This document shows, piece after piece, positions 34,749-47,162 of a stretch of DNA of 64,000 nucleotides. Every line of letters starts with the position of its first letter. The first letter of the stretch is position 1. The notes beneath the pieces are model-generated. The model ran no database searches, had not been told where the DNA came from, and saw nothing but the letters and a program-made list of their open reading frames with translations. Origin of the DNA: Sipunculus nudus (Eukaryota; Annelida; Sipuncula; Golfingiida; Sipunculidae); NCBI GenBank assembly GCA_026874595.1, contig CM049307.1:34638862-34702861 (forward strand), given 5' to 3'. Made by a program: the position numbers and the translations under genes.

Positions 34749-34952
34749 GAGGTTCCCTTCATTCAGCAGCCTAAACGTGATAGCGAGAACACTACTGGAT
34801 GTGGTTGCAAGAAGAACAAAGGGACAGGAATGTGCTCAACAAAGATGTGTTCATGCAGGAAGAATGGTCAGGGATGTGATGAGGCATTCTGTAAGTGTAA
34901 CCCGGCAAAATGTAAAAACCGACAGAAACCTGAATCTGCAACTAATGACAAG
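34749..34952 (+). CDS. Exon encoding KIF4-type cysteine-rich (CXC) domain
   Basis: The acceptor TCTAACAG|GAGG is at 34,748 and the donor GACAAG|GTTAGT at 34,953. The exon is 68 codons in phase 0 at both ends. The translation EVPFIQQPKRDSENTT is followed by GCGCKKNKGTGMCSTKMCSC, RKNGQGCDEAFCKCNPAKCK and NRQKPES. The nine cysteines are spaced CxC-x8-C-x4-CxC-x6-C-x4-CxC-x4-C and end in KCKNRQ. This closely follows the C-terminal cysteine-rich domain of chromokinesin KIF4, which is known to bind an iron-sulfur cluster and to contribute to chromosome and PRC1 interactions. The same fold class appears in tesmin/TSO1 and MSL2 CXC domains, but the C-terminal C.NRQ is KIF4-like. No kinesin motor or coiled-coil exons are visible, so it is either the tail of a gene whose earlier exons are outside the window, or a short stand-alone CXC protein. 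Confidence 0.85.
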
Positions 34953-35379
34953 GTTAGTATATACTCCAGCCAGGTGGTGATACACAAGTCATGACATCAA
35001 CCTTAGACCAAAATGACTTTCAGTGGTCTAAGTAGAGATCACTTGTCTCTAAATGTCCAGCCTTTATCAGGGCACAAATCCTCACTTTGAGGCCCATGCA
35101 GGAACTTCAAATATATCACAGGCTGACAGCTTATGATAGGTTCTCTATGGAAACCAAAACATATGTTTGACCTACTTTCTGAGTGTTATGCAGTGATATT
35201 TTACAGCACACAAATTATAAGAGTTTGATACATGGTGCTTTAACTTGACATGCTTTAATACTGGGCCAGGTAGAATATCTGTTGAAACCCATAAATTGGT
35301 CACTGTGATGATTGTATTTGTTTAGTTATGTAGAGGTAAAAAATATTTTGAGCCCACTGGTCCCCCGGACAAATACAAG
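34953..35379. other. Intron, unique or weak family E sequence
   Basis: Weak resemblance to family E words (GGGCACAAATC near 35,070). No exon is seen. Confidence 0.4.
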
Positions 35380-35878
35380 TCAAAAGTCACATATCCTCTC
35401 AGATTGGTCAGTGTCCCAAAAATTCATTAACACCCCATAACAATATTGGAAAGGTTCCTGGGCAAATTTAAACAACAAGGTTTCAGCTAATTTTGGAGTC
35501 ATGAGGTCAAAGGTCAAGGTCTCAGGACCCACTTCACTAATGACACTGCTTGGATGCATTTTAAGTCTTAAAGTCCAACTTTTCAACACAAACCTTAAAT
35601 CTTGCACATACAGCTTGCCTGCCAATAGCGAGGAAACTTTCAAAGGATTTTGGGTTCACAAGTTCAAAGGCCTAGGTCACAGGGGACATCTGTCCACCAG
35701 TTCATTTCCGGATGATGAATATGGTTTGACATTTAGGGATTTCAATTTAATTATACATAACCCAGAAATAAACTAGAACTATATATTGCTTTTTGGGTCA
35801 ATAGTTCAAAGATCAAGATCTTTGATAGCTTTGTCTTTTATGGAAGACAGGCGGGGCCACCTTTTGTCCTTTTCTTGT
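35380..35878 (+). repeat. AGGTCA-containing repeat
   Basis: Related to the tandem block at 4976-5636: 'ATTTTGGAGTCATGAGGTCAAAGGTCAAGG', 'GACCCACTTC', 'CTTGCACATACAGCTTGCC'. It carries a perfect AGGTCAAAGGTCA (35,504-35,516). It ends 'GGCGGGGCCACCTTTTGTCCTTTTCTTGTTTTTT', the family F-type terminus. Confidence 0.65.
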
Positions 35879-36508
35879 TTTTTGGCTGAAATTTTGCATG
35901 TCCTTTGATCTTGGATACCTTCTTCTTGTATTCAAGACTATCTGCAGTCGTTATTGTGTGGCGTCCATCCATACGTTTGATTACAGTGAACATTTCTCAT
36001 ATCTCCAAAGTGTTCAAGGTATTGGTCTGAATTTTGCCATATCCATCGAAGTTGGAAAGTTTTCTCATAAACCAGACAGGTAGCACCACCTACCTTCCCG
36101 TTTTTGTAGAATAAATTAATGCCCTTTTCTGTGGAGTGATTTGCCCTATTTGCCTGAAATTGTGCTTATCAAAAGATCTTGGACTCCTCGCTCTTGTACT
36201 CAAGACTGGTGGTGCCATCTGCAGTTGTTTTCCCATGGCTTCCATCTTTTAATGTGCTTTGTGTGAAATTTGCTAATATCTCTCGAGTGGTTCAAGGTAT
36301 TGGTCTGAAATTTGGCATGTCCATCCATCTAGGAAAATGTTCTCATTTACCAGACAGGTGGTACCACCTACCTTCCCATTTCTGTAGAATAAACTAATAC
36401 TCTTTTTCTTAGGAGTGGTGTGCAGTATTGGTCTGAAACTGAGCATGTCCATAGATCTTGGACTCCTTCATCTTGTACTCAAGACTGGTAGCGCCGTCCA
36501 CCATTTTT
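35879..36508 (+). repeat. Family G tandem repeat
   Basis: Two units of about 290 bases: 'ATTGGTCTGAA.TTTG.CATGTCCATC', 'TCTCAT..ACCAGACAGGTAGCACCACCTACCTTCC', 'TGTAGAATAAA.TAAT', 'GATCTTGGACTCCT..CTTGTACTCAAGACTGGT'. Interrupted at 36,509 by a family A element and continued at 38,391. Confidence 0.7.
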
Positions 36509-38390
36509 AGCTCAGCTGACTATAAGTCATTTGAGCTATAGTCGTGGTCCATTGGCCGTCGTCTGTCCGTCCGTCTGTCCGTAGATGTGGCACGTTTTGA
36601 AACTGTAACACATAGGAATCCTAAATTCAGCATAATGTTAGATGTCCCCAGAATCTCCTACCAAGCCTAAAACTGGGTCTTTGCGACTTCGTTCCTTTGA
36701 GAAATTAAGGAAAGACCTCAATTTTTTATTAAAAACCTATTTTCACACTTCAGGACTGCCTAATATAAAAAACCACTCATCTGATTTTCCTCATATTTAC
36801 CATAAATATTCCTCTATAAAGTTCCTATTTACATGCCCGAAATTAAGTCTGTTAAGTATAAATTCTTTAAGTTATGGCCCGAACATAATGGACTTTGTAA
36901 AAAATCAGGAAAAATATTTACTCACTTAACATGAAAAATTTTGAAACTAAGAGTCTATTTTCCCAAGTATATAACTATGTTTAATTAAGATTCAATCGTT
37001 TACCCAAAATTAGATCTGAATTTTGTAAATTTTTAAAGTTTTTAGCATAAAAATAAAATAGGTACCTTAAATTTTGCCCAACGTTGACCATGGCACGTTT
37101 TTTTTCCTGTAAGTAACATTGATTTAATTTTCACAGCATGTAAACATAAATATTTAATTTGTTTAAATCTGAAATTTAGAAATAAAAGCTTGAAAATAAG
37201 GCTAGTTATTGATTTTTTTCTTGAGGCTCTATTGTAGTAATTTGTTTTGATTACAGATAACAGATGCAGGGTCCCACTCCAGGTCACTGGAAATCAGCTA
37301 TGCCAGGGTTTCTGATTTGTTATAGTCACTGGGGGAGATCCCCTGCTGTGACAGGTGTATAGTTATTCTCATATCACCCCCCCCCCCCCCCCCCCCCGCA
37401 AACCCAACCCACCAAGTGTTATGCAGTAATTGTTGTTGTATCTCCTTAATTGTAATGCTGTTTCCACTCGGATATGCAAAAACTTTCCTTGAAAAAGTAA
37501 TTCAAGGTGTAATCCAGAAGATGCAATGTTGTGTAATGTATCATTTTTAAAGAAATCAATTTTCTTTCAAATGATTTTAACAAATATAATTGAGCCCATC
37601 AGTATGCTTAAATTTATAAAATATGAAGCATATTATGGATAAATAAAGAAACATTTAAACATTGCGAAATCTAAACCAAGTATTATTTTTAGATATTTAT
37701 TGTTTTGCAGATTTAAAAGATATATTTTTGTGGTAAAAAATAAATAAACATTTGTATGCATGATGTGGTGTTATCTGATAAGATTGAGATTTAGGATGAT
37801 GCAATTGAGAATTATGAATCAACTTTTATATTCAGATATATATGTTATATTGGAAATGTATAGAAATATAAACTTAAATTAAAAAAAAAATTGATATGAT
37901 AAAAAAATGAGGATTTAATACAAACATTTGTTCATTATTTTCCTGCCTCAGCAGAATTTGAGATCAGGCTTTGTTTGCCCCGTTTTATGTTGTTAATTAG
38001 TTATATTTCAACTGTAAACATTTCATAACAAAATACATATATATTTAATAATATATATTATACAAAAAATAAATTCAATTGAACAAATGTGTAAACTACT
38101 GAAATGTCAACAGTCATTTGAAATCAAAAAACCAACTTATGATCATGGTAATAGTACAGGTCATTTGTTCACAAACTGCTCACATGCTTCAGTTTCAACA
38201 TTAGGAAACACATGGTCAGGTCACAAAATATTATTTGCAACAATTTCTTGCTCATCAATACAAACCAATCATATAAACCAACCTTGGCCTTTATTACCTC
38301 TTCCTCTTACACTTTATCTCCATTTGATATTATTTTAGATTTACCGTCAAGGTCAACTTCAGCTGAGCACAGTGACCCATGGGTCCCTTG
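36509..38390 (+). mobile_element. Family A element, 1.9 kb, complete
   Basis: Starts AGCTCAGCTGACTATAAGTC after TTTTT and ends CAGCTGAGCACAGTGACCCA then TGGGTCCCTTG before TTTT. It is near-identical in order and sequence to 22,817-24,725, including the poly-C tract at 37,377-37,397. It is inserted in a family G unit, whose halves resume on either side. Confidence 0.85.
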
Positions 38391-39125
38391 TTTTCATGTG
38401 GGGTCCATTTGTACAATAATTTGTTTTGGTGAAAATTACTCATATCTGAGGAATGGTTCAATGTGTTTGTCTGCAATTTGGCATGTACATCCATCTTGTT
38501 GAATTTTCTTGTCAACAAGACAGGTGGCACCACTTACCTTATGATTTTTATAGAAAATTAATCCCCTTTTCTCAAGAGTGATTCACTGTATTGGCCCCCA
38601 TATTTGGTGAAAAATTTTGTTTCTCAAGTTGAAAGATATAAGAAACCATAGTCGCTCAAGTGTCAGAATGTGCTGCTGAAGATAAGGGGCCTATTCTTAA
38701 AGGGGGGTTGGATTAATTGTCTAGGGATACTATGGCACCTGTGGTGCCAAGAATTGTCTAGTTGTATTTTGATTATGCTTTCAATAGGCATCTTTTATTC
38801 TAAACATTTTGTTTAACAAAAATCCTATAAATATGCAGCTTGAAAAAAATCATTGAAGTCCAAATCTTTCAGTATGCATAAACAGATTTGGCAGTTTGCT
38901 AAGGTTTTGTCTGTATCTATAAATAGCTTGGCAGACTGCCAACTATTTCAGACTTTGCAACACACCAATTACAGTCTGGATCTTTTATAGCTTTGGCTGA
39001 CTGCCAATTGTTATGGATTTTGCAACAGTTCAAGTGTCCACTCAGTGCAGCCAGGTACAAGTCAAAAGTTAACTCAGTGCAATAGCTATACCAAGCACAT
39101 GGTCACCATTGGCTTAGGGGTAACT
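38391..39125 (+). repeat. Family G remainder and family B-like internal sequence
   Basis: To about 38,620 it continues family G (GGCATGTACATCCATCTTGT, 'CAAGACAGGTGGCACCACTTACC'). From about 38,870 it has the family B words AACAGATTTGGCAG, 'TCTATAAATAGCTTGGCAGACTGCCAAC' and CAACAGTTCAAGTGTC. The 150 bases before those are unassigned. Confidence 0.55.
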
Positions 39126-39129
39126 GCCT

Positions 39130-40953
39130 TCCTCAGCTGAGTTTAGTCAGTCCGTCCGTCCGTCCGTCCGTTCTTCCGTAGATGTGGCACGTTTTGAAAC
39201 CGTAAGACCTAGGAATCCAAAATTCGGCATAATGTTAGATGTCCCCAAGATCTCCTACCAAGCCGAAAACTGGGTCTTTGCAACTTCGTTCCTTTAAGAA
39301 ATTAAGGAAAAACCTCAATTTTATATTAAAAACCTATTTTCACACTTCAGGACTGCCTAATATCAAAACCACTCATCTGTTTTTCCTCATATTTACCATA
39401 AATATTCCTCTATATAGTTCCTATGTACATGCCAGAAATTATGTCTGTATTATTTAATTTAAAAAAGTTATGGGCCCAAACATAATGCATTTTGTAAAAA
39501 ATCAGGAAAGATATTTGATCACTTAACACAAAAAATGTTAAAGCTATGGACCTTTTTTCCAGTAATATAACTTTAATTAATCAAAATTAAATTGTATACC
39601 CAAAATTAGATGAAAATCTTTTAAATTTTTTAAAATATTAATAAAAATAAAAAATTGGTACCTTAAATTTTGCCCAACTTTGACCATGGCACGTTTTTTT
39701 CCTGTAAGTACTGTGGATTTAATTTTCACAGCATGTTTTTGTTAGCATTTCAACTGTTAACACCAAAAATTTGAAACCAGTTGATCAAAAACTGTAGATT
39801 TTAATCAAGTTTTCAAGCACCATGTAACATATTGTTTACATCAAGCTAGTATTATGCAGTTTGCAAGAGCTCAGCTCCCCAGCTTCAGCTCTAAGTTCCT
39901 TAAATTCGGCATACAGTTAGATGTCTCCAAAATCCCCTACCATGCCAAGAATTTGGTCACTAGGACTTAATACCTTCGAGATATTAATGAAAAACTTCAT
40001 TTTTCAATTAAAAACCCATTGTTACACTTAAAGACTGCCTAATATCAAAACCACTGATCTGACTTTAATCATAAATAATATACATATTTTTCATTCTCTA
40101 TGCACATGCCAGAATGATGTCAGTATTGCTTAATTGTTTTAAGTTATGGGCCCAAACATAATGCACTTTGTAAAAAATCAAGAAATATATTTACTCCCTT
40201 AACAAGGGCATTGCTGAAGCTAGAGATTTTTTTGTCAGGGATGTAACATTATTTAATCAAGATTCAATTGAATACCCAAAATTAGTTCTGAATTTTTCAA
40301 ATTTTATAAGTTATTATGATCATTATTGAAATGTGTGAATTTTGTATATTCTGGATTCTCAACATCATTGTTTGGTGAAAACTGAATAAATACCAGACAT
40401 GGTGCGAATACTTTGTAATTGTATTTAAATACGAATATGATTATATACTCCATTATAAAATTTCTTGCATAAAGAATGGGAATTCAGGTAAAAATGAAAG
40501 TATATGAATACTCGTGCAAATACTTTCAAAATGTATTCATGAGTGCATTCATGAATATATTCTTTAATATTATTTTAATAATCATATCAGTTATATTTCA
40601 TTTTAAAAGATCATATGATTCTCTTATTATTTTTAATAAAAATTATATTTGGGACAATATTTGTAATTTTTTTTAATAAATAGTTAAACTCTTATATTAT
40701 ATGTTCTGCTTATAAGTTATATGGCCAAGTCAAAATCTGTGTGACAATAGTACTCCATTTGTTAATAAAATAATTGAAATCAATCCTCTTCCCTGTCTCC
40801 AAAGGTACTATTAAAATCACACATAAGCTAAACAACAACAACTCATAATACAGCTTATATAAATTACCACACAAAACCAGTATGTGCCTCATTTCTAAAT
40901 AATATTTTTTTATCATATATAACAGCTGAGCGTCGTGACCCATAGGTCCCTTG
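39130..40953 (+). mobile_element. Family A element (variant A2), 5' end degraded
   Basis: Begins in the (CCGT)n block (GTCCGTCCGTCCGTCCGTCC, near 39,150), without the AGCTCAGCTGA terminus. At about 39,740 it switches to a second body unit (GCATACAGTTAGATGTCTCC). It ends with the A2 tail 'ATTCTGGATTCTCAACATCATTGTTTGG' ... ACAGCTGAGCGTCGTGACCC, ATAGGTCCCTTG. The same composite is seen at 55,270-57,773. Confidence 0.75.
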
Positions 40954-41385
40954 TTTTGGGTTTCCACTCATCTGTGCACAGAGCTCAAGGATGGTTTGAT
41001 GTATCTGCCTGAAATGTTGCATGTCCATACTTTGAAGGTTTTCTTGTTCACAAAACTGGTGGTGATGATGACCTACAATCATTTTGTGTTGTCTATATCC
41101 ATGCCAGTATTTCAGAGTGATATTTGTGTAATTGGTGCTGAAACTTAGGTTCAAAATGTTCAGTACTTGGATTGTACAAATAACTGTTACATATGTACTG
41201 GAAAAGTAATGGTCCAGCATGGAAGCATTATACCTGATGTATATCCCATTGCACAGGTTTCGCATTAGGCCTGTAGCTGGTAGAATCAAGACTTGAAACA
41301 ACAGTATACTATATGTACTAAAGTTATATATGGTGAAGTAACTTGCATATCATAATCACTTGATTGAAAATTCTCTGTGTTCCAG
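40954..41385 (+). repeat. Family G/B-like fragments before the last exon
   Basis: 'CTCAAGGATGGTTTGATGTATCTGCCTGAAA' and 'CACAAAACTGGTGGTG' match 46,770-47,000. 'GCACAGGTTTCGCATTAGGCCTGTAG' is a decayed family B 3' end. The final 100 bases are intron leading to the acceptor TCTGTGTTCCAG. Confidence 0.6.
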
Positions 41386-41503
41386 AAGTCAGAGAAGTTG
41401 AGAAACCAAAGACTGAAAGAGATCATCAAATCAAAAGGTAAGCCTGTCAGTGTCAAGCAGGAGCCACAGATGAATAAGAAACTCATAAAGAATTTACTGA
41501 CAG
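41386..41503 (+). CDS. Exon: lysine-rich segment downstream of CXC domain
   Basis: The acceptor CTGTGTTCCAG|AAGTCA is at 41,385, in phase 0 with the donor of the CXC exon. The translation reads KSEKLRNQRLKEIIKSKGKP and VSVKQEPQMNKKLIKNLLT, 39 codons plus one base, to the donor CTGACAG|GTAATG. An alternative, stronger-looking donor TCAAAAG|GTAAGC lies inside at 41,438. Using it would remove the VKQE part. V-K-Q-E fits the sumoylation consensus (hydrophobic-Lys-x-Glu), which suits a nuclear or chromosomal protein. No homologous domain is recognised. The next exon would have to begin in phase 1 and is not found before the window end. The 3' flank is a family B start only 13 bases away. Confidence 0.6.
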
Positions 41504-41516
41504 GTAATGAATTGTT

Positions 41517-42099
41517 AGCAAACCTGTGAGCTTATGTGATGGTGTGACGTCATCTGTCAGCCATTGTCTGTATGTTAACACATACTATCTCAAAATCGGC
41601 AGGAGCTATCATTGCCAAATTTTATGCAAAGAACAGCCATCTAAAAAATACTTTGTAAATACTATCGTGGTCCATTGTCCATCTTCCATCCGTCTGTCCA
41701 TTAGGCATTCACGTTTTGAAATTGTCGGACCTATGAATCCAAAATTCTGCATACTATTAGATGTCCCCAAAATCTCCAACTAAACCAAAAAAACCAGGGC
41801 ACTGCGACTTCGTTCCTTCGAGATATTAAGAAAAACCTCGAATTTCCATTAAAAACTTATTATCACACTTCAGAACTGCCTAATTTCAAAACCACTTATC
41901 TGTTTTCTTAATATGTTCCAGAAGTAATCCCCTATATATTTCCAAAATACATGCCAGAATTTAAGTCCGTTAAGTGTAATTTCTTTAAATTATGGGCCCG
42001 ATCATAATTGTCTTTGTAAAAAATCAGGAAAAATATTTACTCAGTTAACAAGAGAAATTTTGAAACTAGAGACTTTTTTCCCAAGTATATAACTTTGTT
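41517..42099 (+). repeat. Family B 5' fragment followed by family A fragment
   Basis: Starts GTTAGCAAACCTGTGAGCTT and ATGTGATGGTGTGACG, with 'ATCTCAAAATCGGCAGGAGCTA'. It is followed at about 41,660 by a family A copy lacking its first bases (CGTGGTCCATTGTCC onwards) that stops at 42,095. Confidence 0.7.
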
Positions 42100-42267
42100 A
42101 GCGAACCTGTGAGCTTATGCGATGGTGTGGCGGCGTCCGGCGTCTGTACGTTAACCCATACTATCTTGAAAACGACAAGAATTAGCATCACAAAATCTTA
42201 TGCATAAAATTAGTCATCTAAAAAACTCTATCAGATTTTGCTTGTTTTTTGGCTAACTGCATTTTTT

Positions 42268-44733
42268 AGCTCAGCTGACTATAAGTCATCTGAGCTATAG
42301 TCGTGGTCCTTTGTCCGTCGGCCGTCCGTTAACAGGGCACGTTTTAAAACCGTTGGACCTACGAATCCAAAATTCTGCATACTATTAGATGTCCCAAAAA
42401 TCTCCTACCATACCGAAAATTGGGTCATTAGAACTTCGTTCCTTCGAGATATTAAGGAAAAACCTCCGTTTTCCATAAAAAAGCAATTGTTACACTTCAA
42501 GTCTGCCTAATATCAAAACCACTGATCTGTTTTTGATCATATTTAATATTCATATTCTTCCTCACATTTTCTGTGCACATACCAAAAATTAAGTCAGTAT
42601 TGGGTATTATTTTGAAGTTATAGGCCCAAATATAATGCAATTTTTTAAAAATCAGGAAATATATTTGCTCACTTAACATGAGAATTGCTGAAGCTGAAGA
42701 CTTTTTTTCAGGAATATAACTTTATTTAATCAAGATTCAATTGTTTGCCCAAAATTAGATCTGAATTTTGCAAATTTTTCAAGTTATTAGCATAAATAAA
42801 AAATAAATACCTTAAATTTGTCCAAATTTGGCAGTGGCACGTTTTTTCCCTGTAAGCACTGTTGATTTAATTTTCACAGCATATATACATAAGGGTTTAA
42901 TCTTTTAAAATCTGAAATTTCAAAGAAATTGTTTGAAAAGAGTAGCTTTTATTCAAGTTTTCATACACCATGTCAAGTGTTGTTTATATCTGGCCCACCT
43001 AGTAGTACAGCCTTCACTTGCATTATGTAACCCACCCCAGGCAGCTTGCCTTGACCCAGCTTGGCCATTACTAGCAGGCTTCTCCTCTGCCCTGCACTTA
43101 ACCCCCCCCCCCCCCCCAGCTGGTGCATAAACTAGATGAATGTTATAATTTTCTGTATTTTATTTTATTCTTGGACATGCTACATTTTAGATTTTGTATT
43201 GTACCACCAGGGTTACAATGATTAAAGTGCACATTTAATTGTGTCCACAAAGTGATGTATTGCTATGAAAGTATGGATGTTCATCAGATAAGTAATGCTT
43301 TACTTCAGAAGAGTAAAACTTCACCAGGTGTGAAATTGACTATTAATTCCAGTTATTATTTATAGCTGAGATTGTAATTAGCATAATGATATTGTTTGTC
43401 CCTCGTTCAACCAACAGTGTGTATACTTTATTTGAAAAGATGTTTTTATTTTATAAAATTTACTGAATCTTTTATTTTATTTTGGTGAATAAAATAAAGC
43501 TTGTCCTGAAAACTCCAATGTGCAAAACTTTTCAATAGGAATTCAAGGAATAATTTTGTAGATGCCATGTTGTGGCATTATTTTCTTTTACATTCAGTTT
43601 AAACATTTGATTTAAAAATAATAAAATATATATGTATGCATAATATGACCCAATGTGAGCTACAATCTGGATATATAATGATTGCAACTTAGAATTCTAA
43701 TATTTTAACTTATATTTTCACTTTTATATTACAAATTTATAACACTTGTAAATAAAAAAAATGAATCAGATAAAAACTATTAATGAAAAAAGTGGATATG
43801 CTAAAAAAATAGGCTTATATATAAACTTAAATGCATTATTCCTTTGAAAGTGAAATGAAGGTATTAGTCCATTCTGTCCACTTGCCTGTCCATCTGTAAA
43901 TTTTTCATATGCATCAAAGTATCTCAAAACTTTTACTGTTTTTCTTCATGACAGTCTTGTCAGAGTATTAGTTTGCAATCATATATTGAGAGCTTTACTA
44001 TAACCAAGTAGGAGGGCCCTTTCCTCTTAGCTTCTCATATGCTTATATAAATATAAAACATTACAATAGAATATTTTTCATATTTTGCATTTGCAAAAAT
44101 TTCAAACTTTTGTCGTGACCCATGGGTCCTTTGTTTATATTCTGGATTCTCAACATCATTGTTTGGCTAAAACTGAATAAATACCAGACATGGTGCAAAT
44201 ACTTTGCAAATGTATATGAATATGAATATGAATTTGTACTCCATTATAAAATTTCTTGCATAAGAATGGGAATTCAGGTAAAAATGAAAGTATTTGAATA
44301 CCAGTGCAAATACTTTCAAAATGTATTCATGAATGCATATATTCTATAATATTATTTTAATAATTAGTTCAGTTAGATTTTATTAAAAAAATCATATGAT
44401 TGTCTTATTATTTTTAATAAAAATTATATTGGCACAATATTTGTTATTAAATTTTAATAAATAGTTAAACTCTTTTATTATATGTGCTGCTTATAAGTTA
44501 TATGGCCAAGTCAAAATCTGTGTGACAATAGCACTCCATTTGTTAATAAAATAAATGAAATCAATCCTCCTCCCTGTCTCCAAAAATACTATCAAAATCA
44601 TACATAAGCTAAACACCAACAACTCATAATAAAGCTTATATTTATTACCACACAAAACCAGCATATGCCTGTTTCCCAAATCATATTTTTTATCCTATAT
44701 AACAGCTGAGCTCCATGACCCATGGGTCCCTTG
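42268..44733 (+). mobile_element. Family A insertion in family B (composite)
   Basis: Starts AGCTCAGCTGACTATAAGTC at 42,268 and ends AACAGCTGAGCTCCATGACC, CATGGGTCCCTTG at 44,733. A second family A end (TCGTGACCCATGGGTCCTTTG, 44,133) lies inside, so this is one element within or next to another. Joining the flanks AACTGCATTTTTT and TTTAGATTTTATAGGG restores the sequence of the intact family B copy. Confidence 0.8.
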
Positions 44734-46514
44734 TTTAGATTTTATAGGGAAAAAGCTAAAAAAGCTTAAAAAATCTTCTTCTCCGAATCTGTTCAGCCAA
44801 ATTGTCCAATATTTTAAAGAAATGATTCCTGGAACAATTTCTCTCAAGTTTGTTCGAATGGTTTAAGTTCGGTGATTTTTGGCCGAGTTACAGGAAGTTG
44901 AACTTAGTCATCTGTCCAAAAAAGCATACTAAAATTACAATCTCAGGAATGGCTTGAGCTGTCATCACCAAATTTTATGCCAATGTTGGTCACATGAGTC
45001 ATATCTGAAATTGAGGTATTGGTGGCGCCACCTGTATCGGCCTTTTTTGTACGGGGGTCATCAGTGCCCATATCATACTGACAGCTACAAATAACTTCTT
45101 CTCTGAAATGAAATGGCCAAATTGTTTAATATCGCACAGAAATGATCCTAGGGTAGTGCTTTCTGAAGTTTGTTCAAATGGTCTCAGTTCAGTGACTTTT
45201 GGCTAAGTTATGGGAAGCTGAATTTAGTCATATGCCATAACAGCCTATGTAAGCTAAGTGGCTACAAAAATCTTCTCAAAAACCTCTGGGCCAAATTCTT
45301 AAATCTCAAACATTAATTATCCTTAGATGTTGATAATTCAAGTTTGTTCAAATGGTCTCAGTTCAGTGACTTATGGCTGAGTTATGGGAAGCTGAATTCA
45401 GTCATAACCCATAACAGCCCATGTAAGCTAAGTGGCTACAAAAATCTTCTTCTCAAAAACCACTGGGCCAAATTCTTAAATCTCACACATTAATTATCAT
45501 TAGATGTTGATAATTCAAGTTTGTTCAAATGGTCTCAGTTCAGTGACTTTTGGCTAAGTTATGGGAAGCTGAATTTAGTCATATGCCATAACAGCCCATG
45601 TTAGCTGAGTGGCTACAAAAATCTTCTTCTCAAAAACCACTGGGCCAAATTCTTAAATCTCATACATTAATTATTCTTAGAAGTTGATAATTTCAAGTTT
45701 GTTCAAATGGTTTTGGTTCAATGATTTATGGCTGAGTTATGGGAAGCTGAACTTTGCCATTTTGCTGTATTTTCCCATATGAGTTATAAACCTACAAAAC
45801 GTTTTTTGACTGATGATACTGAGGCCAGTTTGTTTAATATTTTGCAAGAATAATTCCCTGAATCATTCTAATAATATTTGTCTTTTATGGTTCCAAAAAA
45901 TGAATTTTGGCTTAATTATAAAGATTGAATTGAGTCATTTTACCATATATGTTAGCTGTGTGAAGCAGATACATCTAGCCTAGCACCAGTTTATCAGCAT
46001 CCATTACATCATGCCTCTAGACATTTAGATTTCAGAATATCTATGGAAAGTATTGACAAGAATGTTTTTTAAAAGCTTTAAAAAAATGTAGATTTATGAT
46101 ATTACATATCATCTGTACACTATTCATAATTTCTCAGGAATAGCAGGAGCTACCATCTCCAAATTTTATGCAATTATCAGTCACATATCAAATGTTGATG
46201 GATTCAGCTTATTTTTGCTATCTGCATTTACTTAGATTTTACAGGGGAAAAGCTGAAAAAAACTTCTTCTTCTTGTAAAGAGTTCAGCCAAATTGTTCGA
46301 TATTTTACAGAAATGATCCCAGAGGCGAGCCTTCTCAAGTTTGTTCAAATGGTTTGTGTTGAATAAATTTTAGCAGAGTTACATATTAGGCCAAGATTGT
46401 GTATGTTTCTTGAATAGGTTGAGAAACTGCCAACTGTTTCAGATTTGGCAACAGATCAAGAGTTCATTCAGTGCAGCCAGATTTAGGTCAAGAGTTCAGT
46501 CAGTGCAGCCAAGC

Positions 46515-46602
46515 ACAAGGCATGTGATCACCTCATGTGCAGCATGTGATCATTTCATGGGTAGCATGTGATCACCTCATGAGTATCCTGTGATCACCTC
46601 AT
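46515..46602 (+). repeat. ~22-bp minisatellite in family B
   Basis: Four copies of CATGTGATCACCTCATG with spacers (GTGCAG, GGTAG, AGTATC). The core TGATCA is palindromic. It is flanked by repeated 'GTTCA.TCAGTGCAGCCAGGT' words. Found once in the window. Confidence 0.85.
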
Positions 46603-47162
46603 GTTCATTCAGTGCAGCCAGGTACAGGTGAAAAGTTCACTCAGTCTAGCCAGGTGCAGGTCAAGAGTTCACTCAGTGCAGTAGCCTGAGCCAGTAATTT
46701 GTCACAGTACACTCGGGGCAACAGCCTTTCTCACCTAAGCCTGGTCAGCCCCGTGCATCAGACTCAAGGTAAGTTTGATGTATTGGCCTGATATTCTGAC
46801 CTGTCTATGTGTCTTTAATGGCTTTCTCGTTCACAAGACAGGTGTTGCCATCTACAATGACTTTTGCAAAGTGTATGTGCCTGCTTAATTCTACGGAAGA
46901 ATTTGATATATCAGCCTGAAATTGGGCATATTTATACATGTCAAATAGCTTTGTCGTATACAAGACTGGTGGTGCCACCTACAATAATTTTTGTGTTGTG
47001 TGCACCCATGCCAGAATTTCAGCAGTGATGTTTGTGTGTTTCTTGTTCAAAATGTTTAGTACTTGCATTGTTCATATATATGAAAAGTAGTGGTTCAGCA
47101 TTGAAGCGTTATACCTGGTGTATATCCATATGCACAGGTTCGCATTAGGCCCGTAGGCCTTG

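Larger units (their letters stand above)
42100..47162 (+). mobile_element. Long family B element with nested family A insertion
   Basis: 5' AGCGAACCTGTGAGCTTATG; 3' CACAGGTTCGCATTAGGCCC, GTAGGCCTTG. The subterminal GCGAACCTGTG and CACAGGTTCGC are perfect inverse complements. Excluding the insertion 42,268-44,733 it is about 2.6 kb. Tandem units of about 160 bases run through 44,800-45,780 ('AAATCTTCTTCTCAAAAACC', 'GTTTGTTCAAATGGTCTCAGTTCAGTGACTT', 'TTATGGGAAGCTGAA'). A GGTGGCGCCACC lies at 45,022. The minus-strand copy at 62,736-63,381 is the uninterrupted reference. No open frame is present. Confidence 0.8.
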
